A DNA stretch of 64,000 nt from UBA4582 sp047630175. Its GTDB lineage: Bacteria; Pseudomonadota; Gammaproteobacteria; Pseudomonadales; Azotimanducaceae. Both the position numbers and the translations under genes were made by a program. Below the pieces are notes generated by a model. It saw only the letters and a list, made by a program, of their open reading frames with translations. It ran no database searches and was not told the DNA's origin. Positions 56,077 through 64,000 of this stretch are shown piece after piece (position 1 is the first letter of the stretch; each line of letters begins with the position of its first letter). The DNA lies in contig JBLHVI010000002.1 of the NCBI GenBank assembly GCA_047630175.1, forward strand, positions 108,458 through 172,457, given 5' to 3'.

Positions 56077-56754
56077 CTATTTTCTTCTGGCGAGGTAGAT
56101 AGTGTGACGACTACCCTTACCTTTATGCGCTCTAACGGTTTTCGTCTGCACCTTGAAACTCGCTTTTTTCAACTGCAGCGTGAATTTTGGATCATGCCAA
56201 GCTGACCATATTGCCAACATGCCACCCGGCTTAAGTGCCAGCCTTATAGCTTGTAGGCTCTCGGCCGAGTACAGCCTGCTATTGTCTGCTTGGGTAAAGC
56301 TCTCAGGGCCATTGTCAACATCGAGTAAAACAGCATCATAGCTGGCCTGCTTGGTAGTGAAGAGCTCTGCCACGTCTCCGAGGTGTATTAGCACTCTATC
56401 ATCATCTAGCGGCCTGCCTGCACACTCGCCTAGCGGGCCTTTATTCCATTCAATAACTTCCGGTACGAGTTCTGCAACAACCACCGATGAATCTATTGAA
56501 ACCGCCTTAAGAGCAGCCGCTAACGTAAAACCCATGCCCATGCCGCCAACAACCACCTTAGCATTCTGCATCTCTTGAATATGTGCGCAACCTAACTCGG
56601 CCAACGCCAGCTCAGAGCTATGAACACGACTGTTCATGAGCTCTCCACCGACACCTTTTAAGCGAATAGAGAAGTCATTCTCACGCTGGGTCAGTCGCAG
56701 TTCACCGCCGTTATTCGGAATATTCGCGGTGCCTATCAATGTCGCAGGAATCAT
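56077..56754 (-). CDS. Spermidine-synthase-fold methyltransferase-like protein
   Basis: A 225-residue protein of the spermidine synthase fold: AKVVVGGMGMGFTLAAALK (glycine loop), VVVAELVPEVIEWN, YDAVLLDVDNGPES and LKPGGMLAIWSAW. It lacks the N-terminal strand domain and the aminopropyl-transfer motif DGVIQ, so it is probably a methyltransferase-like relative, not a polyamine synthase. It stands alone. Confidence 0.7.
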   Translation of the reverse strand: MIPATLIGTANIPNNGGELRLTQRENDFSIRLKGVGGELMNSRVHSSELALAELGCAHIQEMQNAKVVVGGMGMGFTLAAALKAVSIDSSVVVAELVPEVIEWNKGPLGECAGRPLDDDRVLIHLGDVAELFTTKQASYDAVLLDVDNGPESFTQADNSRLYSAESLQAIRLALKPGGMLAIWSAWHDPKFTLQLKKASFKVQTKTVRAHKGKGSRHTIYLARRK

Positions 56755-56916
56755 ATGGATTTACTTCAAAACGGCAATGTGTAAGTGGCGGTAGTTAGAG
56801 CTGAGTGATTTCAATTAGTCTTGCGTGCGCAGCAATTGAATCATTATATCTACTATACGCTTTTCGTGCCCGACGCTGGCAGCAAACGGCGCCAGGTTAA
56901 CATACCAACGAGCTGG

Positions 56917-57837
56917 CTAGCCCGCGGCGAGTGCCTTGAGCACCTCAGCGCCAAGCGCCACTTCATCCTCAGGGTTCTGGGCGCACACTTTAAGATTAAA
57001 CATACGACAACCAGCGTCGATATAAGGCGCTAGTTGTTCAGCCACCTGCTGCGGCGTGCCCGATGGCGTATAGCGCTCAAATTTCTCAAAAGGCACCTTG
57101 TAAAAAGCCTCCATGCCCTGCTTGACAGCTTCTCGGGCCTTGGCAGGGTTCATGTCAACGCCCACCCAAGGCTGATAACCGTGACACCACTGGGGCGCTG
57201 GCCGATCCGCCGTCTGTGCATAGTCATCCACCATACCCACCGCCTCAGTAAAACGCCGCGGTGAGCACCAGACGCCTATCCAACCGTCGGCATACAGCGC
57301 TGCCCGTCGCAGTGCTGCGTTGGAGCGCCCGCCGACAATAATGGGAATAGCCTGCTGTGGTATCGGTCGAATGCGCGCCTCATCGATACTGAAATGGCGG
57401 CCCTGATGTGTGACGGTTTCACCGCTCATCAATCCGCGGATAATGGCCAATGATTCGTTGGTTCGCGCCCCGCGCGTCGCGGGATTGACGCCGCATATCT
57501 CGATCTCATGACGATCTTCACCGCCTATGCCGATGCCAAAGGTCATACGCCCGGGCGCGATGCGTGCCATACTGGCAAGCTGTCTGGCGACCGGCAAAGG
57601 ATGACGCAATGGCAGTAAATAAATACTGATCATCACGCCAAGACTAGGGTGTAGTTGCGACAGCGCCGCCACCTCAACAAAGCCGTCAGCGCCTGCACCA
57701 TTGCGAAAAGACACATGATCCGCCATAAACAGATGATCGAAACCGCTATCAGCAATATGCTTCACAGTTTTGATGCGCTGTGAATGGTCCATCTCCCAAA
57801 GCGTGGAAGGTGTTGCCAAGCCAAACTTTAACGCCAA
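56917..57837 (-). CDS. Luciferase-like (LLM) flavin monooxygenase
   Basis: A 306-residue TIM-barrel protein of the bacterial luciferase family: FGLATPSTLWEMDHSQRIK, HIADSGFDHLFMADHVSF, GRMTFGIGIGGEDRHEIE and PIIVGGRSNAALRRAALYA. These use FMNH2 or F420. The start is TTG at 57837, backed by AAGGAG 6-7 bases upstream. It lies 33 bases after the acyl-CoA dehydrogenase-like flavoprotein gene on the same strand, so both are likely one transcript. Confidence 0.85.
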   Translation of the reverse strand: MALKFGLATPSTLWEMDHSQRIKTVKHIADSGFDHLFMADHVSFRNGAGADGFVEVAALSQLHPSLGVMISIYLLPLRHPLPVARQLASMARIAPGRMTFGIGIGGEDRHEIEICGVNPATRGARTNESLAIIRGLMSGETVTHQGRHFSIDEARIRPIPQQAIPIIVGGRSNAALRRAALYADGWIGVWCSPRRFTEAVGMVDDYAQTADRPAPQWCHGYQPWVGVDMNPAKAREAVKQGMEAFYKVPFEKFERYTPSGTPQQVAEQLAPYIDAGCRMFNLKVCAQNPEDEVALGAEVLKALAAG

Positions 57838-57870
57838 AATACTCTCCTTATTAAACTTGCACGCAGCAGA

Positions 57871-59040
57871 TCAAAGCCCCAAGCCAACATCATCAAGACC
57901 GAGCATGACGCGGCCGGCCATTTCCATAACCGGTTCCCCCACCATCATATGCTGGGAAGCGACATGCGCGTCGCGAAAATGTCTTTGCAGACACGAAGTC
58001 TCAAATACCGAGGTACCCCCTAACACCGTGTACATACGATCGATGACTTCGATAGCCGTGGTAACCGTATGCACATTAGCAGCGCGGATACGGCAACGGT
58101 GCGCCAGCGACTCGTCCTCAGACTGCGCGTCTACCCACGCAGCATCGATGGATTGATAGAACCAAGCACGGGCAGCCTGTAGTTTGGTATCTGCCACCGC
58201 CAGATCCTTGTGTAAAGCGGCGCGCATAGCCAGACTTCGACGGCTACCCTGAGGCGTTTTCTCCTGAGCCACTTGCAACACTTCATCGATAGCATTGCGC
58301 GCCATGCCAAGACAGATAGCGCCGATAGGAATACCAAGCAGAGCAAATCGTGGGAAGCGATAAATTGGCAGCTGAGCATGTATGGAGTGATCGATGTTAG
58401 TGGCCAATCGTTCTGCGGGTAACCACACGTCCGTGGCGATATAATCACTAGAGCCCGAGCCACGCAGGCCAGAAACATGCCAGTTGTCTTGAATCTGTAT
58501 GTCATTCGGCTGGAAAAATGCACGGGATAGCGGTGCGTCTCGACTCACTGGGTTGCCAGCACTGTCGATTTCGTGGATACCACCAGAGATCCAGGTAGCG
58601 TTGCGACAACCAGAGCCCCAGCGCCAATGGCCGTTAATCACATAACCCGGTTGACCATTGCGTTCCTGAAAAAGAGCCGTGCCGCTGTCAGCGAATACTC
58701 CGCTAGTAATCAGATTGCGGCTGGCGAGCATTTTCTCAAGCTGACTGGACGGCAACGCGCCAAGCAGATACTGGGACGTGCAACCAATAAAAATACACCA
58801 AGCAACAGAGCCATTAGCAGTGCCCAGTGTCTCGCAAATACGGCACAGGGCCTCTGGGCTATATCCAAGACCGCCCAATTCCACAGGCGTTATGACGCGA
58901 TAGAAGCCCTCTGCAGCTAATTGCTCCGCTAGGTCTTGGGGCACACATCTCAGCCGATCAATTTCTTGGCCGCGCTGGCTAAGTGCCGCGTAATGGGCCT
59001 CCGCGACCTCCAATAAACCGAGCTCATTTGAATTTAGCAT
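57871..59040 (-). CDS. HsaA/HpaB-like acyl-CoA dehydrogenase-fold flavoprotein
   Basis: A 389-residue acyl-CoA dehydrogenase-fold protein. QDLAEQLAAEGFYRVITPVE and GTANGSVAWCIFIG near the start, WHVSGLRGSGSSDYIATDVW in the middle, and QRHFRDAHVASQHMMVGEPV at the end follow the flavin-dependent hydroxylase group (HsaA, DszC-type) rather than true dehydrogenases, which would have a catalytic Glu. Such enzymes hydroxylate aromatics or oxidise sulfur/nitrogen with FMNH2. GGAG 8 bases before the ATG (59040) decides the start. Confidence 0.8.
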   Translation of the reverse strand: MLNSNELGLLEVAEAHYAALSQRGQEIDRLRCVPQDLAEQLAAEGFYRVITPVELGGLGYSPEALCRICETLGTANGSVAWCIFIGCTSQYLLGALPSSQLEKMLASRNLITSGVFADSGTALFQERNGQPGYVINGHWRWGSGCRNATWISGGIHEIDSAGNPVSRDAPLSRAFFQPNDIQIQDNWHVSGLRGSGSSDYIATDVWLPAERLATNIDHSIHAQLPIYRFPRFALLGIPIGAICLGMARNAIDEVLQVAQEKTPQGSRRSLAMRAALHKDLAVADTKLQAARAWFYQSIDAAWVDAQSEDESLAHRCRIRAANVHTVTTAIEVIDRMYTVLGGTSVFETSCLQRHFRDAHVASQHMMVGEPVMEMAGRVMLGLDDVGLGL

Positions 59041-59233
59041 AATCACATCTCCGCAACGTGTCTGCAGTGTACCTAATTAACCGTGTCGGAGAACAGGCAC
59101 GGCAGCTCAATTTGCAGATGCAATACATGTCAGGGGTGCACGCTTTTCATTGCCAACCAAAATGGTGTTGGACCGATTTTCAATGCGAAAAGATGCCGAC
59201 TAGGATATTTTTGAAAACGGGATAGAATACAGG

Positions 59234-59872
59234 TTGAAATATTTATTCACTTCACCACTACCCGAGCGACAAAATGGTTATAGCGATCTCGATATTCCAC
59301 AACGCTGCGCGGCGCTGGAACAAGTAATGGCAAAGTATCTCACCGAAGACGAGTACGGCGTCCTGCAGTCCGACTTAACCACGAGGGCAGCAAAGCTGTT
59401 TGTCAGCCGAAGCTTGGCAAGGCAGTTCTTTATTAACGTCACCTATCGGAATGTCAGGAACCTGACGGGGGTGTCAGTTCTCGGAGAAAAACTTCTAGTG
59501 CTTGTTTCTCTCGCAGCTTCACTGATCCTTATCACTGCCTGCCTTGCACTGGCAGTGAAAGACTTTGGCTGGGGCGCAACGTTTGCTGTCCCAATCATCG
59601 GTATTTTCTGGACAGTTATTGTTGGGTTTACAACCGAGTCTGGTTCGGTGCTACTGTCCACCCTACTGTTTGTTCCTTGCCTGATTCTTGCCTATTTTTT
59701 ACCCGAGGCATACTCGGAGCTGTTTGGGATCTTTGCCACATCGGTCTATAGCTATCGCATCTCGCACATCATCGCACAGCGCTTTCTGACGACGTTAGTT
59801 TCGTCTTCTTATAAAGCCTACAATATGCTGGAAGAGCAGATAAAAATAACAAGGATAGTAGCCCCGAAGTAG
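59234..59872 (+). CDS. Membrane protein, unknown
   Basis: A 212-residue protein: soluble N-terminal about 75 residues, then four hydrophobic segments (about 88-108, 118-132, 138-155, 160-175) and a basic C-terminal tail. No family recognised. Start appears to be TTG at 59234. It precedes the marR gene and may or may not share a promoter. Confidence 0.55.
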   Translation: MKYLFTSPLPERQNGYSDLDIPQRCAALEQVMAKYLTEDEYGVLQSDLTTRAAKLFVSRSLARQFFINVTYRNVRNLTGVSVLGEKLLVLVSLAASLILITACLALAVKDFGWGATFAVPIIGIFWTVIVGFTTESGSVLLSTLLFVPCLILAYFLPEAYSELFGIFATSVYSYRISHIIAQRFLTTLVSSSYKAYNMLEEQIKITRIVAPK

Positions 59873-59968
59873 AGCACTCAAGCAAGAACCTTTGTCAGCA
59901 CGATTTGGATCTGACTTGTGTACAGGCGTTGTCCGATATAAGTTAATAAGCGCAAAAAATACTGACTA

Positions 59969-59988
59969 ATACTTGATCAATCAAGTAT
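59969..59988. promoter_or_regulatory. MarR operator candidate
   Basis: ATACTTGA-TCAA-TCAAGTAT: perfect 8-bp arms, ending 9 bases before the marR start codon. Size and position fit MarR autoregulation. Confidence 0.7.
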
Positions 59989-59997
59989 AGTTCATGC

Positions 59998-60438
59998 ATG
60001 AATGAATATAATGTAGCGCCCCATACCACACCAACTATCCTGCAATTTCTGGAAACTGCCGCTGGCCTTGAGCGTCGACTAGATAGAGCCTTGTCGTTCA
60101 CTCGAGGGGTTAGCTTCAGCGAATACCGACTTTTGCTGGCTTTATCAAAATCCACTAACGGCCTACCCAGGATCGATTTAGCGAATGCCGTAGGCTTGAC
60201 GGCTTCAGCCGTCACCCGGGCACTGAAACCACTCGAGAAAATCGGGCTGGTGACCACGCAGAAGAGTGAACGTGATGCCAGACAAAGCTTCGCCGTTATC
60301 ACCGCCGCTGGGGAGGAGCTCTTGTCTGACGCTGGCGGTGTATTACAGGATGTGTTTCGCCAACTCACTATCAACACGTTAAGCAAAAACAAAATCAACG
60401 AATTTCAATCCCGATTGGCTGAGCTGCGAAACCCCTAG
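59998..60438 (+). CDS. MarR-family regulator
   Basis: A 146-residue winged-helix regulator: GVSFSEYRLLLALSKSTNGL, PRIDLANAVGLTASAVTRAL, LVTTQKSERDARQSFAVITA (the wing with Asp-x-Arg), then dimerisation helices. MarR proteins are usually ligand-responsive repressors of nearby genes. The palindrome immediately upstream suggests autoregulation. The gene to the right is on the other strand, so its target may be itself, the membrane protein upstream or distant genes. Confidence 0.9.
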   Translation: MNEYNVAPHTTPTILQFLETAAGLERRLDRALSFTRGVSFSEYRLLLALSKSTNGLPRIDLANAVGLTASAVTRALKPLEKIGLVTTQKSERDARQSFAVITAAGEELLSDAGGVLQDVFRQLTINTLSKNKINEFQSRLAELRNP

Positions 60439-60583
60439 TCGACGCAGTTGCGCCGACGCGTGATGCGCTCGACTTCTCTATGTACTTATTCCGGCACGTC
60501 GCCTTACACCGAAGAGACGCACAAGAACTTATCTGTCGCGACAAAAAATGCCGCTCTGTGGTGTCTCAAACTCACCTGCGCCT

Positions 60584-61483
60584 TTAGAAACCTTCAGCGC
60601 ACAACTTTTGATGCAAAGCTTTGATGTGACTCGGCCCAATCTCGCAGCAACCGCCGACAATCGATGCACCATCGCGTGCCCAGCCCATTGCATATTCGGC
60701 ATATTGTTTTGGACTCAAGTCTTGACGCACCTCAAGTTGCTCGACGGTTCCTCCCGGTTGCAACGGTGCAATAGAAACAAAGCCATTGGCATAAGCACCA
60801 ATTTTTTGACCAACCTTTTCGCCAAAATCGCGCAACTGCGGCCAGCAAGCATTGATCGCTTCTGGATGGCTGCAATTCAACAGCGTCGCCTCAGCCCCTA
60901 ATGATGATAGTACTTGAAGCGCCTCATCTAGCGACTCGCCACTACGTAACTGTCCTGGATGAGAGTCGCTGACTGTTAGCGCAACCCAAACAGGTTTGCC
61001 ACTTTCACCTGCTGCTGTGCAGGCTGCTTGCGCCTCACTTATAGACCCCATGGTTTCACACAAGAAAAGGTCGCTGGCAGGTGATTGCAAAGCAACAAGG
61101 CGACGATAACTGTCGAGCGATTCGTTGAACGATGGCGACACATCTGAGCGATAACTCGCGACTAAAGGTGGCAAACACCCTGCTATTGCCACGTCATCGC
61201 GCCCAGACGATTCGATTGCATCCAAGGCGGCGCGCATGGCTGATTGATGAATATGCGCTAATTGGTCGAGCACATTTCCCCGCAATAAGCGCTGCGGTGT
61301 CGCCGAATAGGTGTTCAGCGTGATGACACGGGACCCACTCTGTATGAAATCATAGTGGAGGTCCCGCACTAGCATTGGCTCATTCAGCATAACGTCGACG
61401 GACCAAAGAGGCGTTATTGCACGGGCACTTCTACGCAGAAGTTCCTGTCCCATGCCACCATCAAGTAGTGTAATCTGGTTCAA
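60584..61483 (-). CDS. mmuM: Homocysteine S-methyltransferase family (MmuM-like)
   Basis: A 299-residue TIM-barrel protein: LLDGGMGQELLRR at the start, the first zinc Cys in LLNCSHPEAI, and the GGCCEIGP pair near the end. These three cysteines bind zinc and activate homocysteine. Family members use S-methylmethionine or SAM as donor to make methionine. The name mmuM is by family only. It stands alone. Confidence 0.85.
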   Translation of the reverse strand: MNQITLLDGGMGQELLRRSARAITPLWSVDVMLNEPMLVRDLHYDFIQSGSRVITLNTYSATPQRLLRGNVLDQLAHIHQSAMRAALDAIESSGRDDVAIAGCLPPLVASYRSDVSPSFNESLDSYRRLVALQSPASDLFLCETMGSISEAQAACTAAGESGKPVWVALTVSDSHPGQLRSGESLDEALQVLSSLGAEATLLNCSHPEAINACWPQLRDFGEKVGQKIGAYANGFVSIAPLQPGGTVEQLEVRQDLSPKQYAEYAMGWARDGASIVGGCCEIGPSHIKALHQKLCAEGF

Positions 61484-61681
61484 TCCTTTTGTACTCCAGT
61501 CTTGGTCTATTATCGCGATAACATCTTACGGCAAAAGCGGGATGATGGATGGCCAAGGCTTCTTATAAACATTACCGATCACGCGATACGTTTGAAATCT
61601 TGGTCAACGCGTTCTAGATACTAGTTCTCCGCAGGCCACATGTGATCTATCATGCAATTTATTGAGAACGTCGAGGTAGAC

Positions 61682-62530
61682 ATGGCAATAGATAATCCAC
61701 TAGCCGAAGAATTCGATCAGGCGCAGTTGGTTTACAGTAAACTCACGCAGTTTTTTGTCGACTATACGATGCAGGTGATCGGGGCAATTATCATCCTCAT
61801 CATCGGATTTATCCTTGCGCGGTCTGTTTCACGCTGGCTAATAAAGTTTCTTGTTAATAAGGATCTTGATATCACGCTGAGCCAACTGCTGGGTAGCATT
61901 AGTTACTTTGCTATTCTGTTCTGTTTCGCGGTGATTGCCCTCGGCAAGTTCGGCATCTCTGTTACCCCGTTCGTCGCGGCACTCGGCGCATTTACTCTAG
62001 GCGCTGGGCTGGCTGTTCAAGGCGTTGTAAGCAACTACGCGGCCGGATTTTCCATCATTCTTTCGCGTCCTTTTGTCGTCGGCAATACGCTAAGCGTGCA
62101 GGGGGTTGGAGGAATCGTCGATGAAATCAGACTATCACATACCGTACTTGCTACCGAAGACGGCGAGAAGATAACCATTCCAAATCGGGAAATTGTCGGT
62201 CAAATTCTCGAAAACTCGTTTCAGTTCACGCTCGTTGAAACCGTCATCACGTTGCCTCTCGATGCTGACGCTGTACACGCCATTGATGTGTTAAAGAAGG
62301 CACTTTCAACACTTGAGCCCGTCACACACGAGCCGCCCGCGCAGGTCGGCATTGATGATTTCTCGTCCAACGGTATAAAAATCGGCGTGCGGTGCTGGGT
62401 TCCAACGGTACGCTATTTTGATTCAAAGTACCGCGTGAACGGTGAAATCTATCGTGTTCTTACCGAGCACAAAATTACGCTCGGGGTGCCACGCCACGAA
62501 ATTCAGGTCTTGTCAGACAAACGTTTGTAA
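61682..62530 (+). CDS. mscS: Small-conductance mechanosensitive channel MscS
   Basis: A 282-residue MscS: three membrane helices, with the pore-lining TM3 glycine/alanine-rich (GAFTLGAGLAVQGVVSNYAA) followed by the beta domain (IPNREIVGQILENSF) and C-domain. It releases solutes under hypo-osmotic shock. The ATG at 61682 has GAGG 5 bases upstream; 10 further codons are open before it. Confidence 0.93.
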   Translation: MAIDNPLAEEFDQAQLVYSKLTQFFVDYTMQVIGAIIILIIGFILARSVSRWLIKFLVNKDLDITLSQLLGSISYFAILFCFAVIALGKFGISVTPFVAALGAFTLGAGLAVQGVVSNYAAGFSIILSRPFVVGNTLSVQGVGGIVDEIRLSHTVLATEDGEKITIPNREIVGQILENSFQFTLVETVITLPLDADAVHAIDVLKKALSTLEPVTHEPPAQVGIDDFSSNGIKIGVRCWVPTVRYFDSKYRVNGEIYRVLTEHKITLGVPRHEIQVLSDKRL

Positions 62531-62563
62531 CCCATCACAAGACATGAGCGCACCCCATAACGA

Positions 62564-62581
62564 GTACCTGTCGTCAGGTAC
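62564..62581. other. Short hairpin after mscS
   Basis: GTACCTG-TCGT-CAGGTAC, 7-bp stem and tetraloop, 34 bases after the mscS stop; no T-tract, so termination is unproven. Confidence 0.4.
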
Positions 62582-62772
62582 GGTTAGACGTGTCTATGCT
62601 GATGGGCGTCCCTGATTATCCGCCCAAAAACTACTTATGCCGCGCAACTAAAGTCATGTGCCCTTAGTCGAACGATACTTGCTGGAGGCTCTATTGATTT
62701 CGCTTCATGCCGATACAGGCGCAAGTCTTTATTGATGTCATTCTGAGCTTCAGCCAGCAGAATATCGTAGGT

Positions 62773-63210
62773 TTACATATTCCAATCCTTCATCAAATAA
62801 AAACAACGCGTAATCCAGAACCACGCCCTGCTTTCTACTTGCAGAAGCAGACCGGCAAATAATGACATCATAGCGGCCAGCATTAACGTAGGCGCAGCTA
62901 CACCAAAAGTAAAGATCATAACCCCGAGCAAGTAGTAGCCGCGATCGATTAACGCCGTCGCAGTCCCTACTAGGCTAATCGAATTGTCTTGCCCCTGTAT
63001 CTCTATATCTAGCAGGGGAGACGCAATCGTAATACACAAAAACACTCATGCCGCTATCGCGTTGGCGAGACCGCGGTTGAGGCCGTTGGGTTTGACCCAA
63101 ATAAGGAAACAGTGGCACCGTGGACAACTAACCTGCTGATTTTCAATAAGTACAGGCGAGGCAATAAGTAGGTCACACGTTCTGTAAGCGCTTTGTATTG
63201 CCGTTGTCAA
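62773..63210 (-). pseudogene. PqiA-domain protein with one internal TGA
   Basis: From TTG 63210 (GAGG about 7 bases upstream) one frame gives a PqiA-type half: YRTCDLLIASPVLIEN, CPRCHCFLIWVKPNGLNRG, LANAIAA, then TGA at codon 55 (63046-63048), then VFLCITIASPLLDIEIQGQD and DRGYYLLGVMIFTFGVAAPT. Paraquat-inducible protein A has C-x-x-C at the first site; here the first Cys is Tyr9, leaving only Cys12. The frame is otherwise open for 145 codons. Probably a recently inactivated gene, or a single-domain paralogue. Confidence 0.75.
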
Positions 63211-63428
63211 AACAACGCCTCGTAGTTCTAAACCGGGCGTCTATTGTCGTAGTCAGATTCTATCGACGTTGAAAAGACAGCTGTCGCACTATTATTGTCT
63301 ACTTCGAACGCTGAACCAAGCAGTCTCAAGCGTTGTGTTTAAGGACATTCAACGGTTTAGCTAGGTATCGAGGCCAGCTAACCCATCGCTCAGTTAAACC
63401 GAAATTAAAGAATCCTGCTGGATGCCGA

Positions 63429-64000
63429 TTAGCGTTTGATCTCAATGCGGCCAAACTCAGCGGCCAAGCGTCTGGTCCCTACACCGGGCGCTAGCATGAT
63501 CAAATCACCATTCTTGCCTGCAATCTGCGACGGGATGCCCAGCGATTTGGCAAATCCAGCATGTGCTCGAAGATGTTGAGCTTCACCATGGACAGGAATC
63601 GATACGCGGGGATTGATCCAACCATACATGGTGCGCAACTCGTCTTGGGCAGGATGCCCTGAAGCGTGTATCGGTGCAGCGTCCGTATCAACAACAACCA
63701 AGACACCGCGAGCCTCTAGGGACGCGCACAAGCTTTGTAAAGAAACTTCGTTCCCTGGAATGACTCTGGAACTGAAGATCACCGTATCGCCCGGTTCAAG
63801 CTCCATTGCCCGGTTACTTCCTGCCGCCAGTCTGCTCAGCGCCGCACCCGGTTCACCCTGACTACCGGTGACGACTGCAAACACCTCTTTTGGCGGCAGA
63901 TAGCCTAGGTGTTGGGCTTCGACAAAATCCTTGCCCAAGGTCCATAGCCCGCTAACCTTGGCCGCTCTGTAGTAATTGTGTAGCGAGCGACCCAGCAGGG
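63429..64000 (-). CDS. rnj: Ribonuclease J family (beta-CASP), C-terminal part
   Basis: Coding sequence runs off the right edge, so the N-terminal metallo-beta-lactamase domain is not seen. Visible: GRSLHNYYRAAKVSGLW, VVTGSQGEPGAALSRLA, DTVIFSSRVIPGNEVSLQSL, IHASGHPAQDELRTMYGWIN and SIPVHGEAQHLRAHAGFA. These are the beta-CASP motifs and the second half of the metal site in RNase J. It degrades or matures RNA in the cytoplasm. RNase J is less usual in gammaproteobacteria than RNase E. Confidence 0.9.
   Translation of the reverse strand, partial: LLGRSLHNYYRAAKVSGLWTLGKDFVEAQHLGYLPPKEVFAVVTGSQGEPGAALSRLAAGSNRAMELEPGDTVIFSSRVIPGNEVSLQSLCASLEARGVLVVVDTDAAPIHASGHPAQDELRTMYGWINPRVSIPVHGEAQHLRAHAGFAKSLGIPSQIAGKNGDLIMLAPGVGTRRLAAEFGRIEIKR

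Overview
The window looks like chromosomal DNA of a free-living, probably marine, aerobic gammaproteobacterium. I infer this from gene content only: hflK/hflC, an MltC-type transglycosylase, two large TonB-dependent receptors, a P450, acyl-CoA dehydrogenases, a haloalkane-dehalogenase relative, a SulP/carbonic-anhydrase cluster and an MFE-2-like SDR. That mix is typical of oligotrophic marine lineages near Cellvibrionales/Pseudomonadales, but no rRNA or tRNA is present to place it. Gene density is moderate. There are no phage genes, insertion sequences, integrases, CRISPR arrays or tRNAs that I can recognise.

Layout. 0-4 kb: hflC (partial) and hflK on the minus strand, a ferritin-like helical protein, and two tandem Crp/Fnr-type regulators. 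4-10.4 kb: a decay zone with a frameshifted methyltransferase, a minus-strand ghost of the zinc peptidase MtfA, a ghost TetR regulator and a likely ghost chemoreceptor, plus intact haloalkane-dehalogenase-like and DMT-transporter genes. 10.4-18.6 kb: a TPR/TonB-like exported protein, an alpha/beta hydrolase, mltC, then beta-carbonic anhydrase followed by two SulP anion transporters. 18.7-24.3 kb: nitroreductase, SDR, and a 991-residue TonB-dependent receptor preceded by a 720-base region with several perfect inverted repeats, one matching the FNR box. 24.3-29.4 kb: a zinc-ribbon protein, two tandem secreted DUF952 proteins, and a tightly overlapping cbiB-cobC-FAD oxidoreductase operon; the related bluB lies alone at 55.2 kb. 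29.5-38.3 kb: amidohydrolase lipoprotein, GST, a membrane protein/XRE pair, a soluble molybdopterin oxidoreductase, a Tat-type flavin amine oxidase destroyed by stops, a frameshift and an 8-bp microsatellite, and a sterol-desaturase-family protein. 38.8-46.2 kb: acyl-CoA dehydrogenase facing the most interesting operon of the window: TonB-dependent receptor, cytochrome c lipoprotein, Tat-exported aldonolactone-oxidase-type flavoprotein and Tat-like exported PLP barrel enzyme, with a TetR gene just upstream. 46.5-54.8 kb: GST, SIMPL protein, an XRE/nucleotidyltransferase pair, P450, a lone solute-binding protein, a serine hydrolase and ilvD. 55-64 kb: bluB, a spermidine-synthase-fold methyltransferase, a luciferase-like monooxygenase plus HsaA-like flavoprotein pair, a membrane protein, MarR with its palindromic site, a homocysteine methyltransferase, MscS, a PqiA-type gene stopped by one TGA, and the C-terminal part of RNase J running off the window.

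Two themes stand out. First, at least five genes are recognisable only as relics (frameshifts and in-frame stops), so several long 'empty' spacers are decaying genes, not regulatory DNA. Second, the operon at 40-45.4 kb reads as an outer-membrane uptake plus periplasmic oxidation/isomerisation module whose substrate I cannot name; it is the best candidate here for an undescribed system. All functional statements are family inferences from reading the sequence; no database search was run.
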